Positions 1 through 9,218 are shown, counted from the stretch's first letter. The stretch: DNA of 64,000 nt from Oscillatoria nigro-viridis PCC 7112 (GCF_000317475.1 NC_019729.1:6793445-6857444), one strand, 5' to 3'. Notes: generated from the sequence alone by a model not told the origin. Program-made: numbers and translations.

Positions 1-241
1 TATTCAGCAAAGTTGATTTGCCGCAGCCAGAGTGACCGATCAAACAAATAAATTCGCCTTCATTAATAGTCAGGTTTACACCGTCGAGAACGACGTAAGG
101 GCCTTTAGGAGTTTCGTAGACTTTCGATACGTCTTTAATAGTAAGAAAGTCTTGCTTGGGCGTTTGAAGTGTGGTTTTTTGGAGGGTTTTGAGAGTTTGC
201 ATATTTTCAGGAGAGGGATTTTGGGTAGGGGAATTAGACAT
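1..241 (-). CDS. nrtD: Nitrate ABC transporter ATP-binding protein NrtD (5' part, cut by window edge)
   Basis: Only the first 80 codons are present; the gene runs off the left edge. The start is ATG at 241. After a polar N-terminal tail of about 35 residues comes an ABC ATPase beginning, with the Walker A motif GHSGCGKST at about residues 70-78, matching the same motif in NrtC. NrtD is the second ATPase of the cyanobacterial nitrate/nitrite uptake transporter and energises the NrtB permease from the cytoplasmic side. It lies 104 bp downstream of nrtC in the usual nirA-nrtABCD order. The identity rests on position and on the ATPase start, since the rest of the protein is outside the window. 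Confidence 0.88.
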   Translation of the reverse strand, partial: MSNSPTQNPSPENMQTLKTLQKTTLQTPKQDFLTIKDVSKVYETPKGPYVVLDGVNLTINEGEFICLIGHSGCGKSTLLN

Positions 242-345
242 GACAACTTTCGATTGAGAATTTGAAATGAGGGAGTTAGGAAGCGGAAAATGTGGAGTCT
301 TGTTTCCTGATTTCTTGCTCCTCATTCCCTCTTCCTATTTGCTGG

Positions 346-2370
346 TTATGCTGGCAGTTTGATAGAACATTGACTGCCTATTTGTTCAATTAAAATTTCT
401 TCAATGCGGACGGCGCGCTTGATTTTGACATTGTGAAGATAGTCGATCGGGTCGTCGAGATTAAACACAGTGCCGTCAAATAGCTCGATCGTCCGGCGAT
501 CTCTTGCAATATCCGGCAAACCCAATTCGCGCACTGCTTGACCGAAAACATCGGGACGCAAAACTCGATCGACCACTTCCACCCAGTTTTTCGGGAACGG
601 GATCAGTCCCCAGCGAGCCATCTGCGCCATCACCCACACCATTTCTAGGCGGTCTGGACAATTGGTTTTGTCAACGTAGAACTGGTTGAAGTTGTAGAGC
701 ATTTCGGGTTCTGCCTCCGTACCGGAGTTGTACGGGTCGATGAATCCCGGACGGATGTCTTTCGGATCGGCGCCGATGTATTGTTCTTGGCTCATCAATA
801 CTAGGACTTCTTCGCGGTTGCGGCGGTCGTCGCAGTAGTCGCAGGCTTCCAAAAGCGCTTTGACGAGGGCGAGGTGGGTTTGAGGATATTTCTGAGCCCA
901 ATCTTCGGTAACACCGAGAACTTTTTCGATGTGTCCGGGCAGAATATCGAGGGAACGGGCCATGACAAAACCCGTGCCGCTGTTGACTGCGTGGGAGTTC
1001 CAGGGGTCGCCCGAGCAGTAGGCGTCAATATTGCCTGCTTTTAAATTCGCTACCATCTGCGGGGGCGGAATCACGGTCAAGCCCACGTCGAGGTCGGGGT
1101 CGATGCCGCCGGCGGCCAGCCAGTAGCGGAACAGCAGATTGTGCATGGAGGCGGAGTGTACCGTGCCCAAGGTGTGAACTTTATCGGGACTCTTGGCGAT
1201 CGCAGCTTTGAAATCCTCTAACGTCCGAATGCCTTGTTTGTAAAGCTCTTTGCTGAAAACAATCGAATTGCCGTTGCGGGACAGAGTGAGGGCGCTGCAG
1301 ACGGGCACAGGGGCTTCACCGTCGAGGCCCAACAGCATGGCGACCGGCATTCCTGCGACCATTTGCGCCGCGTCCAGCCGTCCTTCGGCGACTCCTTTGG
1401 CGATCGCTTTCCAGCTAGGTTCGCGGCTGAGAGTAACTTCTTCCAAGCCGTGCGCTTGGAAAAATCCTTTTTCTTTGGCTACTACTAAGGGGGCGCAGTC
1501 GGTGAGGGGAATAAAGCCGATGTCGAGGTTGATTTTTTCCAAGCCGTTGCGGGCGATCGCAGGCGGTTGTTGTTTGGCCCGGCGCTGTTTGACCCGCTTT
1601 TGCTGGTTGAGGAAGTAAACCATTTCGTTCCGCAGCGCGTAGTAACTCGGATGGTTGACAACTTCCATGCGCTTGCGGGGGCGGGGAATGTTCACTTCGA
1701 GGATTTGCCCGATTTGCGCTTCCGGGCCGTTGGTGAGCATCACAATGCGATCGCTCAATAATAAAGCCTCATCCACGTCGTGAGTTACCATCACGCTGGT
1801 GACTTTGCTTTCCTCGCAAATTTTCATCAACTGGTCTTGCAAACCGCCGCGAGTTAAAGCATCGAGGGCTCCGAAGGGTTCGTCTAGCAGCAGCAATTTC
1901 GGGCGAATCGCTAGGGCGCGGGCGATCGCAACTCTTTGTTTCATCCCCCCAGAAATTTCGCCCGGGCGTTTGTCGGCGGCGTGCCCGAGTCCGACCAATT
2001 TAATGTGGTGTTCGATCACCAACTCGCGATCTTCTTGAGAGTTACCGCTGTAAATTTCATTTACTGCTAGGGCGATATTTTCGCGCACCGTCAGCCAAGG
2101 TAGCAGCGAGTAATTTTGAAACACCACCATTCTGTCGGGGCCTGGATCGCGGACTTCGCGCCCTTCTAAAGTAATCCCGCCCTGACTTGCTTTGTCGAGG
2201 CCGGCGATGATATTTAGCAGCGTAGATTTGCCGCAGCCGGAGTGTCCGATTAAGGTGATGAATTCTCCCTTTTTAATTTTCAGTTCGATATTTTTAAGAG
2301 CGATGTATTGCTCTCCATTGGACAAGTTAAATACGCGGTCAACGTGGTCTACTTCAACAAATACTGACAT
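346..2370 (-). CDS. nrtC: Nitrate ABC transporter ATPase with NrtA-like C-terminal domain, NrtC
   Basis: A 674-residue fusion typical of cyanobacterial NrtC. Residues 1 to about 260 form an ABC ATPase with Walker A GHSGCGKST (42-50), signature ISGGMKQR and Walker B LLLLDEPFGALDA. After a basic linker, residues from about 280 to the end resemble the substrate-binding protein NrtA, including FIPLTDCAPLVVAKEKG and the shared PPPQMVANLKAGNIDAYCSG-type region. In the family the C-terminal domain is regulatory and links nitrate uptake to nitrogen status. It is the fourth gene of the nirA operon, 103 bp after nrtB. The length and both domains look intact. Confidence 0.96.
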   Translation of the reverse strand: MSVFVEVDHVDRVFNLSNGEQYIALKNIELKIKKGEFITLIGHSGCGKSTLLNIIAGLDKASQGGITLEGREVRDPGPDRMVVFQNYSLLPWLTVRENIALAVNEIYSGNSQEDRELVIEHHIKLVGLGHAADKRPGEISGGMKQRVAIARALAIRPKLLLLDEPFGALDALTRGGLQDQLMKICEESKVTSVMVTHDVDEALLLSDRIVMLTNGPEAQIGQILEVNIPRPRKRMEVVNHPSYYALRNEMVYFLNQQKRVKQRRAKQQPPAIARNGLEKINLDIGFIPLTDCAPLVVAKEKGFFQAHGLEEVTLSREPSWKAIAKGVAEGRLDAAQMVAGMPVAMLLGLDGEAPVPVCSALTLSRNGNSIVFSKELYKQGIRTLEDFKAAIAKSPDKVHTLGTVHSASMHNLLFRYWLAAGGIDPDLDVGLTVIPPPQMVANLKAGNIDAYCSGDPWNSHAVNSGTGFVMARSLDILPGHIEKVLGVTEDWAQKYPQTHLALVKALLEACDYCDDRRNREEVLVLMSQEQYIGADPKDIRPGFIDPYNSGTEAEPEMLYNFNQFYVDKTNCPDRLEMVWVMAQMARWGLIPFPKNWVEVVDRVLRPDVFGQAVRELGLPDIARDRRTIELFDGTVFNLDDPIDYLHNVKIKRAVRIEEILIEQIGSQCSIKLPA

Positions 2371-2415
2371 GGTAATTTTAGGTTAGTTTGTAATTTCTAG
2401 ATGCTGATTATTAAT

Positions 2416-2466
2416 GGGGCATCGGGCATCGGGCATCGGGCATGCCCCATGCCCTATGCCCTATGC
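2416..2466. repeat. GGGCATC/ATGCCCT heptamer repeats between nrtC and nrtB
   Basis: The gap between nrtB and nrtC holds direct GGGCATC heptamers followed by the complementary ATGCCCT/ATGCCCC units, so the transcript could fold into a GC-rich hairpin. This is the short tandemly repeated repetitive (STRR) type common in filamentous cyanobacteria. A role in differential expression within the operon is possible but only inferred. Confidence 0.8.
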
Positions 2467-2473
2467 GCCAATT

Positions 2474-3343
2474 CTATTTCTGTTCTTCTGGAACAACTTT
2501 GGAAGCGATGAAACCAACAATTCTGTCTAAAATCAAACCGACGATTCCTACATAAAGCACTGCCAAAATCACGTGGCTGAGTCGAGAACTGTTGTAAGCG
2601 TCCCAGATGAAGAAGCCGATGCCGACGCCGCCGACTAACATTTCCGCAGCTACGATCGCCAGCCAAGACAAACCGATACCAATTCTCAAGCCAGTGAAAA
2701 TGTAAGGAACTGAAGAAGGGAGCAGGATTTTCCAGAAGTATTTTTGGTTGGGGAGGCGCAAGACGCGGGCGACGTTTCTGTAGTCTTGGGGTATTTGTTG
2801 AACGCCTACTGTGGTATTAATTAAAATCGGCCAAATTGCTGTAATTAAAATTACGAACAGTGCTGACACTTCGTTAGCTTTCACCCCCATGCCTTCAAAG
2901 GGATTGAACTGTTGAAATACGGCCAGGGCGATCGGCAGCCAAGCCAGGGGCGGGATAGTTCTGAATACTTGAAACAGCGGGTCTAAAGCATCGAACATTA
3001 GAGAGTTTGTACCGATCAATATTCCTAAACCAATACCCAGAACTGCTGCTAGAGTAAATCCGATCGCCACCCGCTGCAAGCTTGCCGCCAGTTGCCAAAA
3101 TAAGCCTTTGTCGGTGCCGCCTCTGTCAAAGAACGGATTGATAATCAGCTCCCAGCTTTCTTGGACAGCTTTAATTGGCCCCGGCAAGCTGGATGAGGCA
3201 TCGTGGCAGAGGATTTGCCAAACTACGAGCAGAACTGCGATCGCAACTAGCGGGCGGATGATTTTTCTGCGGTTTTTTTGAACCCGATCCAAAACGAAAT
3301 TTACGGGATTTTTGCTTTTAGTAACAGCGAGGTTTGTTGCCAT
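2474..3343 (-). CDS. nrtB: Nitrate ABC transporter permease NrtB
   Basis: A 289-residue inner-membrane permease of the nitrate/sulfonate/taurine ABC family. A basic N-terminus is followed by a first membrane helix (IIRPLVAIAVLLVVWQIL) and several more hydrophobic stretches. The EAA-type cytoplasmic loop that docks with the ATPases is visible around RVLRLPNQKYFWKILLPSS. It lies between nrtA and nrtC in the nitrate operon and would form the membrane channel for nitrate and nitrite delivered by NrtA. The start is ATG at 3343; a later start cannot be excluded. No defects are seen. Confidence 0.95.
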   Translation of the reverse strand: MATNLAVTKSKNPVNFVLDRVQKNRRKIIRPLVAIAVLLVVWQILCHDASSSLPGPIKAVQESWELIINPFFDRGGTDKGLFWQLAASLQRVAIGFTLAAVLGIGLGILIGTNSLMFDALDPLFQVFRTIPPLAWLPIALAVFQQFNPFEGMGVKANEVSALFVILITAIWPILINTTVGVQQIPQDYRNVARVLRLPNQKYFWKILLPSSVPYIFTGLRIGIGLSWLAIVAAEMLVGGVGIGFFIWDAYNSSRLSHVILAVLYVGIVGLILDRIVGFIASKVVPEEQK

Positions 3344-3472
3344 TTTTGTTCTTGGAGTATTGTGAATAATCGATTATTTGTAGATACTTTGAAACTATCG
3401 CCGTGTCTGGGGTGGGTTGAGTTAGGAAACCCAACTCCACTCAATTTTAAACTCGGTCAACTATCACCAGCG

Positions 3473-3499
3473 AACAGTCAACAGTCAACAGTCAACAAA
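3473..3499. repeat. (AACAGTC)n heptamer repeat downstream of nrtA
   Basis: Three to four AACAGTC units lie in the nrtA-nrtB gap, immediately after the nrtA stop. They are another STRR-type heptamer array. The unit is close to the complement of the GTTGACT array at 40906-40946. Confidence 0.75.
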
Positions 3500-3503
3500 C
3501 TAA

Positions 3504-4820
3504 TTATGCTTTCTTGATTGCCAGACCCTTCAGATATTCTTCTGGTTTTTCGGGGTCAAACTTCACGCCGTCAAAGAAGGTTTCGACACCGCGAGAAGTC
3601 GTAGCAGGAATTTGGGCGGCGGGAACGCCAAGTGCTGTCGCTGCAGCTTTCCAAATATCTTCGCGGTTAACTTTATCAACCGTGGCTTTGATGTCGGTAG
3701 TTGCCGGCATATAACCCCAGCGAATATTTTCAGTGATGAACCAAGCATCGTGACTCTTGTAGGGATAGGAAGCATTGTCAGCCCAGAATTTCATCGCCAC
3801 TGGGCTGGCAGCTTCAACGCGACCGGTACCGTAGTCAATTTGACCTTTAGAGCGACCGATAATATCTGCTACTGGAACTTTTAACCACTTATCTTGAGAG
3901 ATGATTTGGCACATCTCATCGTGATTTTCTGCCTTATCGCACCACTGCTGGGCTTCCAGTACGGCCATTGTAAGTGCTTTAGTAGCTTTGGGGTTTTTTG
4001 CAACCCAATCTGCTCTTAAACCTAAAGCTTTTTCTGGGTGGTCTTTCCAAAGTTCTCCGGTTACTAAGGCGGTGTATCCTACCTTTTGAGTAACTAGCTG
4101 AGCATTCCAAGGTTCGCCTACGCAAAAGGCTTCCATGCTGCCAGATTTCATGTTCGCTACCATTTGGGGCGGCGGTATGGGAATCACGGAAACATCTGTA
4201 TCTGGATTAATACCGCCGGCTGCTAACCAATAGCGCATCCACAAGTCGTGAGTGCCGCCGGGAAAGGTCATAGCAATTTTTTGATTGGCGAGGGCTGCTT
4301 TGAGAGGTTTGCTGTCAGTACCTATTTTTAAATCTAGGTATTTTTTGCTGAGGGAAATTGCTTGACCGTTAGTATTTAACCGGGCAACAATGTTCATCGG
4401 CACTGGCTGATTGCCTTTGGTAATAGTGCCTAATGTCATCTGGTAAGGCATCGGGGATAAAATGTGGGCCCCGTCAATGCCGCCTTTGTCGGAACCGAGT
4501 TCTAAGTTGTCGCGAGTAACTGGCCAAGATGCTTGTTTGGTAACTTGTACGTCTTTCATGCCGTACTTGGCAAATAGCCCTTTTTCTTGGGCAATGATTA
4601 AGGGCGCTGAGTCGGTGAGGGCGATGAATCCGAGTTTGGCTGCGGTAACTTCTGGGGCGTCGGCGGGGTTGATGTTGACTGCTGGGGCGGCGCTGGGTGT
4701 GGCGCTGCTGGGAGTTGCGTTAGATGTGGTGGAACCGGAACTGCAACCGTGGGCTAGGAGGGTGCCGGCTGCTGTTGCTCCAGCGGTTATAATGAATTTT
4801 CTTCTAGAAAGGTTGCTCAT
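3504..4820 (-). CDS. nrtA: Nitrate/nitrite-binding lipoprotein NrtA
   Basis: The substrate-binding component of the nitrate transporter, which captures nitrate or nitrite in the periplasm. I prefer the ATG at 4820 (438 residues) over an in-frame ATG at 4892, because residues 1-30 then form a clean export signal: MSNLSRRKF with twin arginines, a hydrophobic stretch, and a lipobox-like LLAHGC giving a lipidated Cys. The mature part carries the NrtA/SsuA-like fold with conserved FIALTDSAPLIIAQEKG and GGTHDLWMRYWLAAGGINPD segments, paralogous to the C-terminal half of NrtC. It lies 91 bp after nirA and 160 bp before nrtB in the same operon. Confidence 0.95.
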   Translation of the reverse strand: MSNLSRRKFIITAGATAAGTLLAHGCSSGSTTSNATPSSATPSAAPAVNINPADAPEVTAAKLGFIALTDSAPLIIAQEKGLFAKYGMKDVQVTKQASWPVTRDNLELGSDKGGIDGAHILSPMPYQMTLGTITKGNQPVPMNIVARLNTNGQAISLSKKYLDLKIGTDSKPLKAALANQKIAMTFPGGTHDLWMRYWLAAGGINPDTDVSVIPIPPPQMVANMKSGSMEAFCVGEPWNAQLVTQKVGYTALVTGELWKDHPEKALGLRADWVAKNPKATKALTMAVLEAQQWCDKAENHDEMCQIISQDKWLKVPVADIIGRSKGQIDYGTGRVEAASPVAMKFWADNASYPYKSHDAWFITENIRWGYMPATTDIKATVDKVNREDIWKAAATALGVPAAQIPATTSRGVETFFDGVKFDPEKPEEYLKGLAIKKA

Positions 4821-4911
4821 TTGTCTTGAATTGTTGTTGTACTTTGAGATCTTGGAAATGTGAAATGTGAGATTGATTGGTGACTTTGGCATCGCATCTC
4901 ACATGATGAGA

Positions 4912-6846
4912 TTAGGCGTCGATCGACACTTTGCCGATCGCCCGCGCGCTGCAAGCTAAAATGAACCCTGGTTCTAAGTCTCGGGCCGCGTCGGGTTGGC
5001 TGTCGTAGACTGTTTGGCCTTCTAGGAGTTTTTGCTGGCAAGTGCCGCAGCTTCCCGACCGGCAATTGCTGTCAAGTTCGACTCCGGCCCGTTCGGCAAC
5101 ATCGAGAATGAACTCATCTTCGCTGCAAGCAACTTCTTTGCCCGATCGAGCGAAAATAACAGTAGATGTCTGAGGTTTGGCTGCCGGGACTGCCGTTTCG
5201 TCCCTGTCAACCGTCAGTTGCAGTTGCCGGTTGAGCGAAACTACATTTTCTTGAGATGGATTGGGAACGGCCCCGAAGTTATCGACTAACAGTTGGCGCA
5301 GCACTGGTTTGAGGTCTTCGCAAGGGATGCTTTTTTGGACGCAAGTACCCAAATGAGCGTCTTTTCCGACTGTGCCTCCCATGTAAATGTCTACACCTTC
5401 GAGGGTTTTGCCGTTCTTGCGAACTTTTGTTCCCATCAAACCGATGTCTGCTACTTGGGGTTGACCGCAGGAATTGGGGCAACCCGTCCAGTGAATTCTG
5501 ACCGGTTTGGGAACTGACAGTTCGAGTTCGAGTTCCTCAATCATTGCCACGGATCGGCTTTTGGTTTCGATGAGGGCGAAGTTGCAAAACTTAGCGCCGG
5601 TGCAGGAAACCAAGGCTCGCGTCAGGGGTGCGGGGTTGATGGAAAAACGCTGCAACAGCGGTTCTTTGACCAGCGATTCAATCCGCGAGTCGGGAACGTT
5701 AGGAATAATCACGTTTTCTTCAACGGTGAGCCTGAGTTCGCCGCTGCCGTAAACCTCGGCAATTCTGGCCAAATCGAACAAATCCGATGCCTGCAGCCGT
5801 CCGACGGGAACGTGCAGCCCTACATAGTTGAGCCCTGATTGTTTTTGGGGGTAGATGCCGATGTGGTCGCGTTTGTCCCAGACGATTTCATCTTTAGGCG
5901 CGGCGGCGGGCAAAGTGCGACCTAATTCTTGTTCGACTTCGGATCGGAATTGTTCGATTCCGAGTTCGTCAATCAGCCACATCAGCCGCGATTTTTGGCG
6001 GTTTGCTCTCGGGCCTCGATCGCGAAACACAGTTAAAATTGCTTTGCACAAATCTACAACGTCGCTGGGACTTGCCCATGCGTTGAGGGGAATTGCCGCT
6101 TCGCAGCGTTTGGCGGAGAAGAAACCGCCGACTAAAACGTTAAAGCCGATGTTGCCGTCTTTGTAAGCGGGTACGAAGGCGATGTCGTTGATTTCTGCGT
6201 GGACTGAGTTGTCGCGGCAGCCTGCGATCGCAATATTAAACTTTCTCGGCAAATTTGAAAACGCGGGGTTGCCTTCGCCGCTGTTGGTAATCAAATCTTG
6301 GACTTGGTTCGCCAGTTCTCGCGTATCTATCAGTTCGTCCGCGTCCAGCCCCGCGACTGGGGAACCCGTGATGTTACGCACGTTGTCCATGCCAGACTGG
6401 ATGCTGGTCATGCCCGCTTCTTTGAGGCGGCGGAAGATGTCGGGTACGTCTTCGATGCGAATTCCGCGCAATTGCAGGTTTTGTCTGGTGGTGATGTCGG
6501 CGCTGCCGTCGTCCCCGTAGCGTTGGACGATTTCTGCTAGCGTTCTGGTTTGATTGCTAGTAATGATGCCGTTGGGCAAGCGCAGCCGCATCATAAATTT
6601 GCCCGGAGTTACTGGTCGAAAGAAGATGCCGAGCCATTTGAGGCGGTGCTCGCGATCGATTTCGTCCATTGCTTCCCAGCCGATTGCGGCGAAGTGGTCG
6701 AGTTCGGCTGTTAATGCTAAGCCATCTTTTTCGGCTTTGAGTTTTTCAAACTTGTTCAGGCTCGCTTGGGCTTTGGGTTCTACTGTTTGGGTCATCGGTT
6801 TACCCTCGCTGCTGGCTTGTTGGGGAGAAGTATTGACTTGGAGCAT
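4912..6846 (-). CDS. nirA: Ferredoxin-nitrite reductase with fused C-terminal [2Fe-2S] ferredoxin domain
   Basis: A 644-residue enzyme reducing nitrite to ammonium with six electrons from ferredoxin. It has the two ferredoxin-like half domains and the siroheme/[4Fe-4S] cysteines in CTGAKFCNF and HWTGCPNSCGQPQ. Unlike most NirA proteins of about 510 residues, it continues into a plant-type ferredoxin domain (about residues 560-644) with CRSGSCGTC and a fourth cysteine in ILACSA. Such an extension is known from Plectonema boryanum NirA. It is the first gene of the nitrate operon, behind an NtcA-type promoter. ATG 6846 is used; ATG 6795 is an alternative with a GAGGG ribosome site, and the short leader predicted for 6846 makes it a real possibility. 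Confidence 0.96.
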   Translation of the reverse strand: MLQVNTSPQQASSEGKPMTQTVEPKAQASLNKFEKLKAEKDGLALTAELDHFAAIGWEAMDEIDREHRLKWLGIFFRPVTPGKFMMRLRLPNGIITSNQTRTLAEIVQRYGDDGSADITTRQNLQLRGIRIEDVPDIFRRLKEAGMTSIQSGMDNVRNITGSPVAGLDADELIDTRELANQVQDLITNSGEGNPAFSNLPRKFNIAIAGCRDNSVHAEINDIAFVPAYKDGNIGFNVLVGGFFSAKRCEAAIPLNAWASPSDVVDLCKAILTVFRDRGPRANRQKSRLMWLIDELGIEQFRSEVEQELGRTLPAAAPKDEIVWDKRDHIGIYPQKQSGLNYVGLHVPVGRLQASDLFDLARIAEVYGSGELRLTVEENVIIPNVPDSRIESLVKEPLLQRFSINPAPLTRALVSCTGAKFCNFALIETKSRSVAMIEELELELSVPKPVRIHWTGCPNSCGQPQVADIGLMGTKVRKNGKTLEGVDIYMGGTVGKDAHLGTCVQKSIPCEDLKPVLRQLLVDNFGAVPNPSQENVVSLNRQLQLTVDRDETAVPAAKPQTSTVIFARSGKEVACSEDEFILDVAERAGVELDSNCRSGSCGTCQQKLLEGQTVYDSQPDAARDLEPGFILACSARAIGKVSIDA

Positions 6847-6866
6847 AAAGTGTGTGTTTCCTGCTA

Positions 6867-6908
6867 ACCTTAGTTAGTGTATGGATTTAAAACTGTATAT
6901 TTAGTTAC
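6867..6908 (-). promoter_or_regulatory. NtcA-type promoter of the nirA-nrt operon
   Basis: Positions 6895-6908 read GTATATTTAGTTAC, a perfect match to the NtcA consensus GTA-N8-TAC. On the minus strand, exactly 22 bp further downstream, TAAGGT (6872-6867) fits the TAN3T -10 box of NtcA-activated class II promoters. A transcript would start near 6860, about 14 nt before ATG 6846 or about 65 nt before ATG 6795. NtcA activates this operon under nitrogen limitation in known cyanobacteria. Confidence 0.75.
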
Positions 6909-7407
6909 TAGATCGAATTTCTTTTAAGCATGGTTGGTCTTCTGTACATTTGAGCTTGACTGGGCGCTGGCTCGAACGTCGCCCAACTATTTATGGTTAT
7001 AGTTGCTACCGATGATTCGGTCGATCGCTGCGTTTCGATGCACCTTTGTTATGAGCTAATGTAAAGCCCACGATTGTAAATATTCGTAGCTATTTTTACA
7101 AAATATTGAGTTTTATGAATATTTCGCATAGGGCCGATGCGTTTTATACATGGGAAATGGGTAAAGACACCCACAAAACCGAAAAATCTCTATAAATCTT
7201 TAGATTTAGGAGGGGAGAGGGGATATTGGAATATCTAAGATTAATTTTGTGACTGCGATCGCAGACTTAAAACGCGATCGTCACAACATCAGAGCGGTCT
7301 CTGTCACACAGTTTGCCTCAAAACATCACGTTGTGTGCTATGCGAGCGTCACTATTAATTTTCGGAGAACGAGAGATGATATAAGTATCGAATTCAGGGA
7401 ATGTCTC

Positions 7408-7623
7408 ATGTTTTTAGTTCAACTTCTCCCCGGCGCTATTTCCGAAATGCTTGCCTCTGTGACGGAGACGGGCTGTTTGACTTTAGCCGATCGCTACGGC
7501 TTGATGGCCGCTGTTTTGGACGACTCTCTCGACGATGAATGCAGACATTCGATCGACCGCCTGCTGCGTTCTGCGATCAAGGGAAGAGTCAAGATAGTCA
7601 ACGAACTGTCGGCGATATATTAA
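7408..7623 (+). CDS. Small conserved cyanobacterial-type protein of unknown function
   Basis: A 71-residue protein starting at ATG 7408 behind an AGGGA ribosome site 7 bp upstream. An in-frame extension back to 7249 is not used because it is low in coding character. The sequence (LPGAISEMLASVTETGCLTL, then ADRYGLMAAVLDD and IDRLLRSAIKGR) is helical and charged and looks like a small protein seen in many cyanobacteria, but I cannot assign a function. It is transcribed divergently from nirA, so the shared 560-bp region could in principle regulate both genes. Confidence 0.65.
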   Translation: MFLVQLLPGAISEMLASVTETGCLTLADRYGLMAAVLDDSLDDECRHSIDRLLRSAIKGRVKIVNELSAIY

Positions 7624-8283
7624 CAGCATTTAAAAATTTGATTGATTTATGCAGCGCATAAGAGTGCAGAAACCACCGGCCGAGTTAAAAGGAACCCACG
7701 ATGGCTGCAGCGGATGTAGGGCCGGAAGTTGATTGGGTGTTCTAAAAACGTGCGATCGTTCCTCGCCGTCAGTCGATTTTAGATTTTAGATTTTAGATTT
7801 TAGATTTTAGATTGACTTGCGCGAGATAAATGCTCTTTCTTGAGGATTTTCGATTTGAGATGCTTTCGATTGATTCCACGGATAAATTCCGGGGCTTGTA
7901 CCACCTTTGAAATTCTTGGTCAGTCGATTTTCGATTTTCGATTTACTCCACAAGACTTGCATTGCATCAATCTTCGATCGATAAATTGACCGCCGATGAA
8001 AAGCAGATAAACAGAGATGAACGCTGATGCTTTTCCTGAATAGTTTCTGAATGAACCCAATGCAAGTCTACAGATGAATCTGGGATCTTGAACAAGAGCG
8101 TTACCCGTTCACCTGCCCGAGAGTCGAAGGGTTTCAAGTTTTCTCCCTCCACTACAGCAGTCGGGGGCTTGGCTCCATTTTTGGGCAGGGCCAAAAAAAT
8201 TTCTGATTATCCAATTCTGGCAACAAGTGCGGCACTTACAGAAAAAGTGCCGCTCCACAGTGAGTATCGATCGGCGAGCGAGT
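7624..8283. other. Gene-free 660-bp region with short repeats
   Basis: No convincing coding sequence is seen on either strand. The stretch holds a GATTTTA heptamer array (7775-7813), followed by a piece of the TTGACTTGCGCGAGA element also found near 8495 and 20680, and GATTTTC units near 7922-7940. It appears to be a landing area for dispersed repeats. Confidence 0.6.
7775..7813. repeat. (GATTTTA)n heptamer tandem repeat
   Basis: About five and a half consecutive GATTTTA units are followed directly by GATTGACTTGCGCGAGA. The same array plus flank recurs near 20636-20690, and in reverse orientation near 8490-8530. The copies are therefore one repeat family with variable heptamer number. Confidence 0.85.
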
Positions 8284-8390
8284 CGGTGCGGTCGATCGCC
8301 TATAATAGAATTTTGGGCGATCGGCATTTTAGGACTTTGAAGACTGAAGTCCTCACTACAAACATAATTATCATTATTGAACCGGGCGGG
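8284..8390. repeat. Dispersed ~105-bp repeat, copy 1
   Basis: This stretch shares GTGCGGTCGATCGCCTATA, TAGAAT, CACTACAAAC and TAATTAT(G/C)ATTATT blocks, in the same order and spacing, with 32171-32278 upstream of ileS. The function is unknown; it may carry a promoter-like TATAAT (around 8300). Confidence 0.6.
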
Positions 8391-8400
8391 AGATGACCGA

Positions 8401-8542
8401 AAGCATCCAGGATACCCGCCACGTGATTCATCCGTGGAGAAATCAAAAACGTGTATCCGAGAAACTTGCACCCAAATTTATCTCGCGCAAGTCAATGCTT
8501 CAATTCTTTAATCTAAAATCTAAAATCGCGCAATCGATTGAC
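8401..8542. repeat. Dispersed repeat (inverted relative to 20619-20717)
   Basis: Its ends, AAGCATCCAGGATAC and CGCGCAATCGATTGAC, and its core TCTCGCGCAAGTCAATGCTT with TCTAAAAT heptamers match the reverse complement of 20619-20717. This copy has roughly 44 extra bases near its left end. It abuts the yjbQ-like gene, so the upstream in-frame ATG inside it is not used as a start. Confidence 0.75.
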
Positions 8543-8551
8543 AGGCAACTC

Positions 8552-8989
8552 ATGAAAATTATTAATCAAACAATCGAAATACTAACAGAGTCTGGCATCG
8601 GTATCTACAATATCACGCCCCAAATTGTCGATTTTATTGACAGCAGTGCGGTCAAAAATGGACAGGTGCTAGTATTTTCCAGACACACTACTACAGCTTT
8701 AGCAATCAATGAAGATGAAGAAAGATTGCTAACAGATATTAAAGTATACCTGCAAAAATTAGCGCCTCTTGGCGACAAATACCTGCACAACGACTTGCAT
8801 TTAAGAATAGTTCCGCCCGATGAACCGATCAACGCTCACTCTCACTTGATGGCAATGACGCTCAATACCAGCGAAGTAATTCCAATTGCTGAAGGTAAAT
8901 TAGCATTGGGGACTTGGCAATCTGTTTTATTTTTCGATTTAGACGGGCCGCGAAATAGAACTGTATTTATTCAAATTATGGGTGAATAG
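8552..8989 (+). CDS. YjbQ family protein (UPF0047)
   Basis: A 145-residue protein starting at ATG 8552, just after the repeat element. It shows the YjbQ hallmarks: a GIYNITPQI start, FSRHTTTALAINEDE in the middle, LHNDLHLR, INAHSHLMAMTL and LGTWQSVLFFDLDGPRNRT. In this family the His, Glu and Asp residues form a small active or metal site, and some members have a weak thiamine-phosphate synthase activity; the true role in cyanobacteria is not settled. It stands alone, with repeat DNA upstream and a PEP-CTERM gene downstream on the same strand. Confidence 0.9.
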   Translation: MKIINQTIEILTESGIGIYNITPQIVDFIDSSAVKNGQVLVFSRHTTTALAINEDEERLLTDIKVYLQKLAPLGDKYLHNDLHLRIVPPDEPINAHSHLMAMTLNTSEVIPIAEGKLALGTWQSVLFFDLDGPRNRTVFIQIMGE

Positions 8990-9218
8990 TTAGTAGAAGG
9001 AATCAACAATAAATCAGAAGGAATAAAACATACACAGCAAGCTTTTGAGCGAGCCATATCTTATGTTTAATCAGGTGGATTTACTTATTACGCGATCGCC
9101 CGACAAAATATTTACCGAAATTTTAATAAATTCGGCCGGAATTTGTGATTTACTAAAAATCAAAAATAGTCGATCGAGCAGACTGGACAATTTAACAATG
9201 ATTCCCAGGGAGCATTTT

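Noticed and set aside
7249-7407. Longer start for the small gene ending at 7623
   Set aside because: The extension shows no coding character and the ATG at 7408 has a good ribosome site.
9045-9218. Longer start for the PEP-CTERM gene
   Set aside because: It would bury the signal peptide; ATG 9219 has AGGGAG at the right distance.
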